Shown: in pieces, positions 22,047 through 30,604 of the stretch
How the letters are laid out: each line of letters starts with the position of its first letter
How positions within the stretch are numbered: position 1 is the stretch's first letter
From: Solidesulfovibrio fructosivorans JJ]
GTDB lineage: Bacteria > Desulfobacterota > Desulfovibrionia > Desulfovibrionales > Desulfovibrionaceae
NCBI RefSeq assembly: GCF_000179555.1
Contig: NZ_AECZ01000001.1
Location: 124,001-188,000, forward strand
Direction of reading: 5' to 3'
DNA: 64,000 nt
Made by a program: the position numbers and the translations under genes
The notes under the pieces: generated by a model
The model's input: only the letters and a program-made list of their open reading frames with translations
Told to the model about the DNA's origin: nothing
The model's database searches: none

Positions 22047-24058
22047 GCGCCGCGCCCTGCCTCGTCGCGCCTTCCGCGCCTTCCGACAAGGTCGAGGTCG
22101 TCGAGGTCGACCGCGCTCTTGTCCATGCTCTCGGCTTGCCTGTCCCTGAACTGGACCAGGACAGGAAGAACTTCTTTCTGCGGTTCTCCTTCTCGTCCAC
22201 CGTGCGCGCCGCCTTTCGGGCTCCGGTCGGCATGCGCCCGGCGGCCTGGGCGGAAAAGTATTTCATCGTCACCGAGGGGTCGCGCCCCGGTCCCTGGCGC
22301 AACGAAAACGCTCCCTACCTCGCCGGCATCATGGACGCATGGGCCGAGCCCTACGTGCGCGACGTCACGTTCATGGCCCCGCCTCAGGTCGGCAAGTCCA
22401 AGATCGGCGAAATCCTCGTCGGCTACATCTCCGACCGGGACCCGAGTCTGACTCAGTACGTGGTGCCGGACGAAACGTCCGCCGCTGAGCTGGTGGACGA
22501 ACGGCTTCGTCCCATGTTCGAGGACAGTCCGCGGCTTTCAAAACTCCTGACCGGCGCGCCCAAGGACCTGACCGCCAAGCGCTTCAAGCTGCGTACCATG
22601 CGCCTCATGCTGGTCTGGGCCGGTTCCGTGGCCCGCCTCGCGGCCAAAGCGGCAAAATACCAAATCCGCGACGAGGTCGACAAATACCCGGAAGCGCCTT
22701 CGAAAAAGGAAACCAGCACCGAGGCGCTGCTCGACAAGCGGCAACGCACCTTCCGCTGGGACCGCAAGATCTACCGCGACTCCTCCCCGACCAAGGAATC
22801 CGGTCCGATTTATCTGGCCTTCAGCGCGGCGTCTGCGCGGTTTTATTTCCACGTGCGCTGCCCCCTCTGCGGTCACATGCAGCGCATGTATTTCACCGAT
22901 CCCGACGGCCGCCCGTGCGTGTGCTGGCCCAAGGAAGAGGCGGAAGCGGATCGGATCGAGGACGGCCTCCTGGCCTGGTATGAATGTTCCCGTTGCGCCG
23001 GCCATTGGGATGACGCCAAGCGCGACCGGGCGGTCTCGCGTGGCGAATGGCGCGAGGAAAAAACCGGCATGGAGTTGTTCGCCTACCTGCGACTCCACAA
23101 GCCTCGCCGCATCGCTTTCCACATTTCCGCGCTCTATTCCATGTTCGTCAGCCTGTCCGAAACGGCCGCCGCGTTCCTGCGCTCCAAGGGGAACAAGCTG
23201 GCCCTGCGCGACTTCTGCAACGGCTATCTTGCCGAGCCCTGGAAGGACTACGCCGTCGAACGCCAGGAACAGGCCATCCTTGCCTTGCGCGACGACCGTC
23301 CGCGCGGCCTGGTCCCCGGCGGCGGCGTGGTGTCGTGCCTGTTGGCCAGCGTCGATACGCAACAGGACCACTTCATTTACCGCATCCGCGCCTTCGGCTG
23401 GGGCGGCGACTCCACGACTTGGGGTATCCGCGAGGGCCGCGTGGAAACCTTCGAGGATGTCGAGCGTGTGCTCTGGCAGGACGAGTACAAGGACCCGGAC
23501 GGCAAGGCCTACCCGGTGCGCCTCACCATCATGGACTCTCAGGGTACCCGCACCGCCGAGGTCTACGAGTTTTGCCGCAAACACGTGGGCAAGATTTTCG
23601 CCTTCAAGGGCGAGCAACAAATGGCCGTGCCCCACACCTTCACGGTGATCGACCATTTTCCCAACTCGCCGCGCAAGATCCCGGGCGGCTTGAAGCTCCT
23701 TCGCGGCAACGTGACCTACTTTAAGAGCCTGCTCTCGGGGAAATTGTCGATCAACCCGGCCGACCCCGGCGCGTTCCTGCTCCACGCCGAAACCACGGAA
23801 GACTACGCCCGCCAGATGTGCGCCGAATACTACGACGACGCGGACGGCGTCTGGCTGTGCCCGGACCACAAAGCCAACCATTTTTGGGACTGCGAAGTCT
23901 ATTGCCTTATCGCCGCCGACCTGCTCGGCGTGCGCCACTGGAAGAAACCGGAAGACAAACCGGCCGCAGCGGCCGTTCACCATTCGCCATCAACGTCGCG
24001 CGGTTCCCGGTCGGGCTCTCGTCCGGTCCCATCCGCCATAGCCAGGAGGAGAGGATAG
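22043..24058 (+). CDS. Terminase large subunit, GpA family
   Basis: 671 residues, like lambda gpA (641). The ATPase region has FMAPPQVGKSKIGE, a Walker A variant of this family, around residue 110, and a zinc-ribbon-like set CPLCGHMQR ... CSRCAGHW lies in the middle. The nuclease domain shows SVDTQQDHFIYRIRAFGWG. It cuts concatemeric phage DNA and pumps it into the prohead. GpA-type terminases usually go with cos-site packaging, and a lambda-like head module follows. Confidence 0.92.
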   Translation: MSAAPCLVAPSAPSDKVEVVEVDRALVHALGLPVPELDQDRKNFFLRFSFSSTVRAAFRAPVGMRPAAWAEKYFIVTEGSRPGPWRNENAPYLAGIMDAWAEPYVRDVTFMAPPQVGKSKIGEILVGYISDRDPSLTQYVVPDETSAAELVDERLRPMFEDSPRLSKLLTGAPKDLTAKRFKLRTMRLMLVWAGSVARLAAKAAKYQIRDEVDKYPEAPSKKETSTEALLDKRQRTFRWDRKIYRDSSPTKESGPIYLAFSAASARFYFHVRCPLCGHMQRMYFTDPDGRPCVCWPKEEAEADRIEDGLLAWYECSRCAGHWDDAKRDRAVSRGEWREEKTGMELFAYLRLHKPRRIAFHISALYSMFVSLSETAAAFLRSKGNKLALRDFCNGYLAEPWKDYAVERQEQAILALRDDRPRGLVPGGGVVSCLLASVDTQQDHFIYRIRAFGWGGDSTTWGIREGRVETFEDVERVLWQDEYKDPDGKAYPVRLTIMDSQGTRTAEVYEFCRKHVGKIFAFKGEQQMAVPHTFTVIDHFPNSPRKIPGGLKLLRGNVTYFKSLLSGKLSINPADPGAFLLHAETTEDYARQMCAEYYDDADGVWLCPDHKANHFWDCEVYCLIAADLLGVRHWKKPEDKPAAAAVHHSPSTSRGSRSGSRPVPSAIARRRG

Positions 24059-24060
24059 CC

Positions 24061-24267
24061 ATGCCGAACGATAGCCTGCTCAATGTCGAACAAGTCCGTG
24101 TACTCCTCGGCGGCGAGAGTAAGCCCGTGTCCAAGATGTGGGCCTATAAGCTCATCAAGGAGGGGAAGCTCAAGGCCATCCGCTATGGCACCGTCAAGGG
24201 TATTCGGGTCTACCGCTCGTCCGTGGAACGCTATCTTCGGGATCGCGGCCGGGATATGTCCTCGTGA
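24061..24267 (+). CDS. Small MerR/excisionase-type helix-turn-helix protein
   Basis: 68 residues, starting two bases after the terminase stop. The sequence SLLNVEQVRVLLGG ... SKMWAYKLIKEGKLKAIRYG ... VYRSSVERYL follows the HTH_17 pattern of AlpA and Xis-like proteins. It may regulate late genes or neighbouring HicAB; it is far from the integrase, so excision is less likely. Confidence 0.7.
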   Translation: MPNDSLLNVEQVRVLLGGESKPVSKMWAYKLIKEGKLKAIRYGTVKGIRVYRSSVERYLRDRGRDMSS

Positions 24268-24340
24268 GCCTCCCCGACCCCGAAGATGGTGCCGGCGTTG
24301 GACGGGGTACACGATAGGGCCGCTCGGGATGGATGCTTTT

Positions 24341-24382
24341 TTTGCTAGCATTTATTGCTTGCATTGGTAGCAAAAAATGCTA
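24341..24382. promoter_or_regulatory. Operator-like repeats upstream of hicAB
   Basis: An inverted repeat TAGCA-AAAAA-TGCTA (24368-24382) lies just before hicA, with a similar GCTAGCATT element at 24344-24352. HicB-type antitoxins bind such repeats to repress their own operon. Confidence 0.55.
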
Positions 24383-24393
24383 TCTTTATTCTT

Positions 24394-24663
24394 ATGAATA
24401 GCGCGCACAAAAAGACCTTGGCCGCCGTGTTTGCGCGGCAGACCCCGAGGAATTTGGAGTGGGCCAAGGTCGAGGCATTGCTGGCCGCGTGCGGGTGCGA
24501 TATTTTTGAGGGGCGAGGATCGCGGGTGACGTTTTCCAAGGGACCGCATTCCCTGGACGCGCATCGGCCGCATCCCGGAAAAGAGGCCAAGCCCTACCAA
24601 GTGCGCGATGCCAGGGCGTTTCTTGAAAAGATCGGGATAACCCCGGAAGAGGAGGGGATATGA
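24394..24663 (+). CDS. hicA: HicA-family toxin
   Basis: 89 residues. The fold pattern is NLEWAKVEALLAACGC, GRGSRVTF, HRPHPGKEAKPYQVRDAR and FLEKIGI. This is the HicA variant with GSR instead of the common GSH at the usual active histidine, and with the HRPHP motif. HicA proteins are mRNA interferases with a dsRNA-binding-like fold. It overlaps hicB by 4 bases. The pair sits within the structural gene region, between terminase and gpW-like gene, and probably stabilises the prophage or blocks other phages. Confidence 0.85.
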   Translation: MNSAHKKTLAAVFARQTPRNLEWAKVEALLAACGCDIFEGRGSRVTFSKGPHSLDAHRPHPGKEAKPYQVRDARAFLEKIGITPEEEGI

Positions 24664-24992
24664 CCCCTATGACCTACAAGGGCTACGCGGCCCGGATCGA
24701 ATACAGCGACGAAGACGAATGCTTTGTCGGGCACATCGCCGGGATAAGCGACATTGTCGGGTTTCACGGCGATTCCGTGGAAGAAATCCGCGCTGCTTTT
24801 CATGAGGCTGTTGATCATTATCTGGAGGCTTGCGCGGCCAGAAACGTGCCGCCCAACAAGCCCTATTCCGGCAAGATCATGGTTCGCGTCAGCCCGGAAC
24901 TGCATGCCCGCGTGGCCATGATTGCCTCGGCAAGAGGCGTGAGTCTCAACGCCCTGGCAACGGAAGCCCTGGAGCACACCGCGCAGAGCTAG
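24660..24992 (+). CDS. hicB: HicB-family antitoxin
   Basis: 110 residues, or 107 from the second ATG. The N-terminal part (YKGYAARIEYSDEDECFVGH, then IVGFHGDSVEEIRAAF) is the HicB RNase-H-like fold, and the C-terminal VRVSPELHARVAMIASARG is a ribbon-helix-helix/Arc-like DNA-binding part. It should neutralise HicA and repress the operon through the repeats at 24341-24382. Confidence 0.88.
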   Translation: MTPMTYKGYAARIEYSDEDECFVGHIAGISDIVGFHGDSVEEIRAAFHEAVDHYLEACAARNVPPNKPYSGKIMVRVSPELHARVAMIASARGVSLNALATEALEHTAQS

Positions 24993-25288
24993 CCACAAGA
25001 AAACGAAACCAACGGGGTCGGCGGAAGTCGGCCCCGCTAAACATCTTTTCCCCACCATTGACCTGATTTTTCTCTGTTTTTCGTCGTATTATGGCGTCCC
25101 TGCCGCCTCGGCCTCAAGCCGTCATTTGAGATTTTTGAGCCGCAATCTCGCCGTTCTGGCGGCTCTATGTCTAACATATTTTAATCGTTAGCGATTAATA
25201 TCCCTGCATCTTGAAAAAACCGTTTGCCACGTTCGTGACGTTCGCATGGTAAACTGACATGCCCCCATGATTGCCCTACGGGGCAAGC
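24993..25288. promoter_or_regulatory. Non-coding region before the head genes, with a perfect palindrome
   Basis: After the possible terminator, TTAATCG-TTAG-CGATTAA (25181-25198) forms a perfect 7-base-arm palindrome in AT-rich DNA, 90 bases before the gpW-like gene. It may be an operator for the head operon. No gene is seen here. Confidence 0.45.
25013..25036 (+). terminator. Possible terminator after hicAB
   Basis: A stem CGGGGTCGGC / GTCGGCCCCG with two G-U pairs and a GGAA-type loop lies 21 bases after the hicB stop. The T-run is weak (TCTTTT, 16 bases on). Confidence 0.45.
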
Positions 25289-25540
25289 ATGCCGAACCTC
25301 TTCTCCCTGTACGACGACGCCGAGCTGGAAACGCTCATCAGCCAGATCAAGGCCGCCATTCCCAAGGTCTTGGCCGGCCAGCGTGTGAAGATCGACGACA
25401 CCGAGTACGACTACAACACCCTCGACGCCCTTGAGTCCTTCGGGACAGGGTTGGCCAGGGAGAAGGCGGCGCGTTCGGGGACCTCTTCCCGCGTCACGGT
25501 TTTGCGCCCCCGTCGTCCTGACGCCTGGAGGCGCTGGTAG
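25289..25540 (+). CDS. gpW-like head-tail joining protein
   Basis: 83 residues. The segment ETLISQIKAAIPKVLAGQRVKI ends in YDYNTLDALE, the pattern of lambda gpW, which plugs the portal after DNA packaging. It lies between terminase and portal genes as W does in lambda. The basic C-terminus (RPRRPDAWRRW) also fits. The stop overlaps the portal start. Confidence 0.75.
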   Translation: MPNLFSLYDDAELETLISQIKAAIPKVLAGQRVKIDDTEYDYNTLDALESFGTGLAREKAARSGTSSRVTVLRPRRPDAWRRW

Positions 25541-27222
25541 TGGCTGCCTCCGCGCTGGTCGACCGCTTTGGTCGTCCCTTGGCGGCTCCGGCCTTGGGCC
25601 GAGTGGGCGGCGTGACCCGGATTGCCGGCAGCCATCGCGGCACCCTGGCCGGCTGGTGGCCGCGCCGCAACACCGATTCCTCGGCCTCGCGGGAGCGCGA
25701 CGTCATCGCCCGCCGGGCCGAGGACCTTGCCGCCAACGACGCCCATGCCGCCGGCCTCATCGGCGGTCTGGCCACGAACGTGGTCGGCACGGGCATCAAG
25801 CCGCAATCCCAGGTCGAAGCCGCCGCCTTGGCCCTCACCGATGAAGACGCTGTTTCCGAGCTGCGCGACCAGATCGAGGCGGCGTTTTCCCTTTGGGCCA
25901 TGCGCGCCGACGCCGGGGGCCGCATGACTTTCGACATGCTCCAGGCCCTCAACATCCGCACCACGCTCATTCAAGGCGAGTTCTGCAACCTGTGCGTCAA
26001 CATGGCCGACGCGCGCGGCGGCCTTCCCCCGGGACGGCACTTTTCCATGGCCCTGCAATCCATCTCGCCGCAGCGCATCCAAAGTCCGTTCGGCCAGTGG
26101 TATTCCCCGGATGTTCATGACGGCGTCAAGCTCGGCGTTTTCGGCGAACCGACCGGCTACTGGATTGCCCAGCCGGACATGACCGGCAACATTCCGTTCG
26201 GGCAGGCGCTCAACGCCCGCTACTATCCGGCCAATATCGCCCACCGCCCGGTGGTGCTCCACGCCTTTCCCCAGACGGACCCCGAACAGTTCCGAGGCCG
26301 TTCGATCCTGGCCCCGGCCATGAAGTTCTTCCGCGACCTCAACGACTGCCTCGACTACGAGCTGGTCGGCCAGCTCGTCGCCGCCGCCTTCCCGATCGCC
26401 ATCACCTCCGACATGTCGGGCCTGCTGCAGGGGTTCGGGAACGAGTTCAAGGACCAGGTGCGATTCCGCCCCTATGAGGAACGCGTCGCCGACGTGCAGC
26501 CGGGTTCCGTGCTCGAACTCTACCAGGGCGAGGACATCAAGGCCCTGGAAAGCAAGCGGCCGGGCAACAACTTCGACCCCTTCGTCACGCGCATCCTTCG
26601 CGCCGCCGGCGCGGCGGCCGGCATCCCCTACGAAGTGGTGGTCAAGGATTTTTCCAAAACCAACTATTCGTCGGCTCGGGCCGCGCTCCTCGAGGCCCAG
26701 CGCGTGTTTCGCTGCTACCAGCAATGGCTGATCGTTTCCTTTTGCCAGCGTGTCTGGCGGGCCGTCGTCGAAGAGGCTTTCGTGCGGGACATGGTCAAGA
26801 TCCCGCAGGGCGCGCCGGATTTCTACGAGGCCATGGACGCCTATCTTGCCGTGTCCTGGATTCCTCCGCGCCCCGGCCATGTGGACCCGACCAAGGAGAC
26901 GGCGGCCGAAATCGCCGCCATCGAAGCCGGCATCGCCACTTACGCCGACGTCATCGCCGCGCGCGGCGGCGACTACGAAAACACCTTCCGTCAGCGCAAG
27001 CGCGAGCAGGACCTCGCCCGCAAGCTGGGGCTTTCTTCCGCTTCGGCGTCGACCGCCGCACGCCCGTCAGCCCGGGAAGAGGAGCCCGAAGGGGAAGCAT
27101 TCCCTCGGGATGCCGCCCCGGAGGACCAACAGGCCGCGTTCGGTTCGGCCGCGCGGTTGTCCGCTCTGGAACGGCTGCGGCCATACCTTGCGTCCGACGA
27201 AATCCACGAGGAACACGCATGA
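25540..27222 (+). CDS. Portal protein, lambda gpB family
   Basis: 560 residues, started at a GTG that overlaps the previous stop (TAGTG). Motifs of the lambda-type portal include ARRAEDLAANDAHAAGLI, GTGIKPQSQ, FRDLNDCLDYELVGQLVAA and SKTNYSSARAALLEAQR. The dodecameric portal forms the DNA channel at one vertex. The C-terminal 60 residues are acidic and variable. It overlaps the protease gene by 4 bases. Confidence 0.92.
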   Translation: MAASALVDRFGRPLAAPALGRVGGVTRIAGSHRGTLAGWWPRRNTDSSASRERDVIARRAEDLAANDAHAAGLIGGLATNVVGTGIKPQSQVEAAALALTDEDAVSELRDQIEAAFSLWAMRADAGGRMTFDMLQALNIRTTLIQGEFCNLCVNMADARGGLPPGRHFSMALQSISPQRIQSPFGQWYSPDVHDGVKLGVFGEPTGYWIAQPDMTGNIPFGQALNARYYPANIAHRPVVLHAFPQTDPEQFRGRSILAPAMKFFRDLNDCLDYELVGQLVAAAFPIAITSDMSGLLQGFGNEFKDQVRFRPYEERVADVQPGSVLELYQGEDIKALESKRPGNNFDPFVTRILRAAGAAAGIPYEVVVKDFSKTNYSSARAALLEAQRVFRCYQQWLIVSFCQRVWRAVVEEAFVRDMVKIPQGAPDFYEAMDAYLAVSWIPPRPGHVDPTKETAAEIAAIEAGIATYADVIAARGGDYENTFRQRKREQDLARKLGLSSASASTAARPSAREEEPEGEAFPRDAAPEDQQAAFGSAARLSALERLRPYLASDEIHEEHA

Positions 27223-28565
27223 CCATGGAAAGCTCCCATCCGGCCCCACGCGTGCTTTCGGCCATCATGGCCGAGCCGTGGGCCATCCTGCCCGGCTCCC
27301 TGGAACTGATTCTGGAAATCGCGGCCCGGCGCGGCGACCCGGAGGCCCTGGCCGTCAGGCGCGGCACGGCCCTGGAAGGTTCGCGCACCGTCGAGATGCG
27401 CGGCAACGTGGCCATCATCCCGGTCATGGGCCCCATCTTCCCCCGGGCCAGCATGTTCGAGTCCATCTCGCAAGCCGCAGTGTCCGTGGAAACCCTGGCC
27501 AGGGACCTGCAAGCGGCTCTGGACGACCCGGCCGTCGCATCCATCGTGCTCAACATCGACAGCCCCGGCGGCCAGGTCTCGGGCATCCATGAATTCGCCT
27601 CCCAGGTGTTTTACGCCGGGAGCGTCAAGCCCGTCGTGGCCTACATCCAGGGCACCGGCGCTTCGGCCGCCTACTGGATCGCCTCGGCCACGTCCCGGAT
27701 TTTCGCCGATGCCGCCGCTGTTGTCGGCAGCATCGGCATTGTGGCCACCATCCCCAAAAACGACGGCAAGACACTCTCCATCGTTTCCAGCCGGGCCCCG
27801 AAAAAGCGTGTCGACCCCGAGACCGAGGAAGGCCGGGCCGAGGTCGTGCGCACCCTGGACGACCTGCACGCCGTGTTTGTGGGCGACGTGGCCGCCTTTC
27901 GCGGCTTCACCCGGGAAGAAGTCGAACAGAATTTCGGCCAGGGCGGCGTCCTGGTCGGCGCGCGGGCCGTCGCCGCCGGTATGGCCGACGCCCTGGGCAG
28001 CCTCGAAGGCGTGATCGCGGAATTGTCCGCACCCCGGCCCCTCGCCGGAAACCTCAACGCGAAGGAGGCAATCATGCCCGACGCGAACAAGCCGGATGCC
28101 GGCGGGGGACCGACCGCCTCGCTGCGCGACCCGGCCCAAAGCCAGGCAGCCATATTGGAGGCCGTGAAAAATTCCGGGGCGCTCATCGCGCAAACCAACG
28201 ACGAAAAGCCTTACCTCATCCTCCCCGGTCCCACGGCCGACGACGTGCTGGCCATGGTCACGGCCATGCACGGCCCGGAAGCAGCCCACGCCATCACCGC
28301 CGCCCTGGCCGAGGCCGCCGCCTTGAACGTGGAGCCCAAGGCCTACGCGACCCTCTTCGCCAGGTTCGGCGCGAAACAGCCCGAGGCTCAGACTCCCGAG
28401 AAGTCCGAACAGCCCGCCGCCCCGTCCCCGCTGGCCACGCTCCAGGCGGCTCTGGCCGCTCCGGCCGCACCGGGCACGGTGCCGGACCAGGAAACAGGTC
28501 AGGCCGAGCGGGTGCGCGCCGCGATGAAGACCGGCGGCGAACGCCGCTACGCGGGAAGGAGGTAA
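27219..28565 (+). CDS. Head maturation protease, S49/gpC family, with scaffold-like C-terminus
   Basis: 448 residues. The N-terminal two-thirds are an S49 (SppA/gpC) peptidase, with NIDSPGGQVSG, the nucleophile serine in GTGASAAYWIAS and AVVGSIGIVA. It cleaves portal and scaffold during head assembly. Residues from about 286 on are alanine- and glutamine-rich and resemble a scaffold. An AAGGAGG followed by ATG at 28074 opens the same frame inside the gene, as lambda Nu3 does inside C. Confidence 0.92.
   Translation: MTMESSHPAPRVLSAIMAEPWAILPGSLELILEIAARRGDPEALAVRRGTALEGSRTVEMRGNVAIIPVMGPIFPRASMFESISQAAVSVETLARDLQAALDDPAVASIVLNIDSPGGQVSGIHEFASQVFYAGSVKPVVAYIQGTGASAAYWIASATSRIFADAAAVVGSIGIVATIPKNDGKTLSIVSSRAPKKRVDPETEEGRAEVVRTLDDLHAVFVGDVAAFRGFTREEVEQNFGQGGVLVGARAVAAGMADALGSLEGVIAELSAPRPLAGNLNAKEAIMPDANKPDAGGGPTASLRDPAQSQAAILEAVKNSGALIAQTNDEKPYLILPGPTADDVLAMVTAMHGPEAAHAITAALAEAAALNVEPKAYATLFARFGAKQPEAQTPEKSEQPAAPSPLATLQAALAAPAAPGTVPDQETGQAERVRAAMKTGGERRYAGRR
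28074..28565 (+). CDS. Scaffold protein from an internal start (Nu3-like)
   Basis: 163 residues in the same frame as the protease. The internal AAGGAGG at 28062-28068, 5 bases from ATG, is the strongest ribosome site in this gene. In lambda the scaffold Nu3 arises in exactly this way. The product is alanine/proline-rich and helical. Confidence 0.7.
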   Translation: MPDANKPDAGGGPTASLRDPAQSQAAILEAVKNSGALIAQTNDEKPYLILPGPTADDVLAMVTAMHGPEAAHAITAALAEAAALNVEPKAYATLFARFGAKQPEAQTPEKSEQPAAPSPLATLQAALAAPAAPGTVPDQETGQAERVRAAMKTGGERRYAGRR

Positions 28566-28568
28566 CAA

Positions 28569-28943
28569 ATGGCAACGCAAGGATATTCCATTCTCGCCGA
28601 ACACGTTCCGGACAAGCTCATCGCCGGCGACGCCAAGATCGTGACCGCCGCCGGCACCATTGCCTCCGGCGCCGGGGCGCTGGTGCGTGGCACCGTGCTC
28701 GGCAAGATCACTGCCAGCGGCAAATACCAGAAGGCCGTCGGCACGGCCGAGGACGGCAGTCAGACCCCGGACGCGATCCTGGCCGAGGACACGGACGCCA
28801 CCAGCGCGGATGCGCTGTCCGTGGTCTACCTGTCCGGCCAGTTCGCCGAATCGGCCCTGACCCTGGACGCGTCCCTGACCCTGGACGGCATCCGGGACGG
28901 CCTGCGCGACAAGAACATCTACCTGACCAAAACCGAGGGGTAA
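28569..28943 (+). CDS. Head decoration protein, gpD-like
   Basis: 124 residues, 3 bases after the protease stop. KIVTAAGTIASGAGALVRGT and DATSADALSVVYLSGQF follow the lambda gpD pattern. It trims and stabilises the expanded capsid. It lies between protease/scaffold and major capsid genes, as D does. Confidence 0.88.
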   Translation: MATQGYSILAEHVPDKLIAGDAKIVTAAGTIASGAGALVRGTVLGKITASGKYQKAVGTAEDGSQTPDAILAEDTDATSADALSVVYLSGQFAESALTLDASLTLDGIRDGLRDKNIYLTKTEG

Positions 28944-28946
28944 GCC

Positions 28947-29975
28947 ATGGGCTACGATATGTTCGACTACCGGGAAATGACCGGCGTGCTGTCCACCATG
29001 TTCTCCCCGCGCATGTTTCTCCTTGAGACGTTCTTCGGCGGCACGGAGGTCAAGACCCACGACACCAAGCACGTGGACATCGACATCGTGCGGCGCGGCC
29101 GCAAGATGGCCGCTTTTGTCTCTCCCCGGCGCGAAGGCCGGGTGGTGGACCGCGAGGGCTACCGCACGGCCACGTTCACGCCGCCCTACATCAAGGAGAA
29201 GAAGGTCACCACGGCCGAGCATGTGCTCACGCGCCGTCCGGGGGAGACCATCTACGCCAAGCCCATGACCCCGGACCAGCGGGCCGGCGAGATCCTGGGC
29301 GAGGACATGACCGAACTGCGCGACCGTATCCTGCGGCGCGAGGCCTGGATGGCCGCGCAGCTCCTCAAAACCGGGGTGGTCGTCTGCCAGGGAGACGGCA
29401 TCGACGTGACCATCGATTTCGGCATGCCGTCGGACCACAAGATCATTCTGTCCGAGGTCGACAAGTGGACCGCCGACACGTCCGACCCGTCGGGCAACCT
29501 TGTGACTTGGCGGGAATTGATCGCCCGTGATTCCGGTCTGGTTCCCAACGTGGCCGTGCTCGGGTCCGACGTGGCCGCAGCCGTGCGTCGCAACGAGCTG
29601 CTTATGAAGCAGCTCGACAGCCGGCGGGTGACACTGGGCCAGATTGATCCGCAGCAACTCCCCGACGGGGTCATCTATCTGGGGCAACTCGAAGCCACCG
29701 ATCTGTATTCGTTCAGCGATTACTACGAGGACGACGACGGCGACCTCCAACCCATGGTCCCCGAGGATTACATCTTCCTGGGGTCCACCCAATCCGCCAA
29801 CCGTCGTCATGCCGGCCTCATCGAGGACCTGGACCTCAACGCCGAGGCCGAGGTGCAGTACTTCGCCAAATCCTGGAAGAACCCGGATCCCAGCGCCCGT
29901 TTTGTCATGGTCCAGTCCGCGCCGCTTCCGGCCATGCACCAGCCTGACGCCTTCGCGGCCATCAAGGCCGTTTAG
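28947..29975 (+). CDS. Major capsid protein, lambda gpE family
   Basis: 342 residues, the length of gpE (341). Signals include FSPRMFLLETFFGG near the start, VDIDIVRRGRKMAAFVSP and SPRREGRVVDREGYRTA. It forms the icosahedral shell with an HK97-like fold. Start codon two bases after the gpD stop plus a GGG-rich ribosome site. Confidence 0.93.
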   Translation: MGYDMFDYREMTGVLSTMFSPRMFLLETFFGGTEVKTHDTKHVDIDIVRRGRKMAAFVSPRREGRVVDREGYRTATFTPPYIKEKKVTTAEHVLTRRPGETIYAKPMTPDQRAGEILGEDMTELRDRILRREAWMAAQLLKTGVVVCQGDGIDVTIDFGMPSDHKIILSEVDKWTADTSDPSGNLVTWRELIARDSGLVPNVAVLGSDVAAAVRRNELLMKQLDSRRVTLGQIDPQQLPDGVIYLGQLEATDLYSFSDYYEDDDGDLQPMVPEDYIFLGSTQSANRRHAGLIEDLDLNAEAEVQYFAKSWKNPDPSARFVMVQSAPLPAMHQPDAFAAIKAV

Positions 29976-29987
29976 AGGAGGGACGCC

Positions 29988-30239
29988 ATGAAAATCGCCC
30001 TGACCAGCGCCTTTGTGCTGCGCGGCAAGCACTACAAAGCCGGCGACTGCCTGGAGGTGGAGGAGTCCATCGGCGCGGCCGCCATCAATGACGGCGCGGC
30101 CGAACAGGTCTTCGACCTGGCCGCTTCCGCGTCCGGGGACACCAACCCCAAGACGGATGGCGGCAACCCCGACCCTAAGACGCCGACCGACGACGGCGCC
30201 AATGCCGGCCCCGGAAAGTCCGTCAAGGCCAAGTCCTGA
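29988..30239 (+). CDS. Small hypothetical phage protein after the capsid gene
   Basis: 83 residues. The N-terminal half has ALTSAFVLRGKHYKAGD and GAAAINDGAAEQV, the pattern of small DUF7210-like phage proteins. The C-terminal half is a lysine/proline/asparagine-rich flexible tail. Position matches lambda FI, but the sequence does not prove it. Confidence 0.65.
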   Translation: MKIALTSAFVLRGKHYKAGDCLEVEESIGAAAINDGAAEQVFDLAASASGDTNPKTDGGNPDPKTPTDDGANAGPGKSVKAKS

Positions 30240-30303
30240 CCGTCCTCCAAACCGTCCGGGCGGCGCTGCCACGCTGCCCGGACACAAAGCAAGGAGTCTG
30301 GCC

Positions 30304-30603
30304 GTGACGTTTACGCCTCTCGAAGCCCTGTCCCTGACGGCGTTTGTGACCGTGGTGACGGGACTCGTGGTGCATGCGCTCACCAAGCGCAACTACGTCA
30401 GTCATACGGAATGCGAGGAGAGGCGCGTGCATGTCTGCTCGACGCTCAAGGCCGTTCAGGACGATCACGCCGAACTGCGCCAGGACATCAAGGACCGCAC
30501 CAACATCCTGTTCCGCATGGTGCGGGCACTGATCGCCCACGACAAGGACATGCCCGACGGCATCAAGGCCGAGATCCTGAACGAAACCCCGGGAGGGAAA
30601 TGA
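30304..30603 (+). CDS. Small membrane protein, possible holin-system component
   Basis: 99 residues from a GTG preceded by AAGGAG. One membrane helix (ALSLTAFVTVVTGLVVHAL) lies near the N-terminus, followed by a charged coiled segment. It immediately precedes the holin-like gene, so an accessory lysis role is likely but not shown. Confidence 0.6.
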   Translation: MTFTPLEALSLTAFVTVVTGLVVHALTKRNYVSHTECEERRVHVCSTLKAVQDDHAELRQDIKDRTNILFRMVRALIAHDKDMPDGIKAEILNETPGGK

Positions 30604-30604
30604 C

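Noticed and set aside
26991-30392. 1133-codon open frame on the minus strand opposite portal, protease and capsid genes
   Set aside because: It runs antisense across several well-identified lambda-type genes; high GC makes such frames common.
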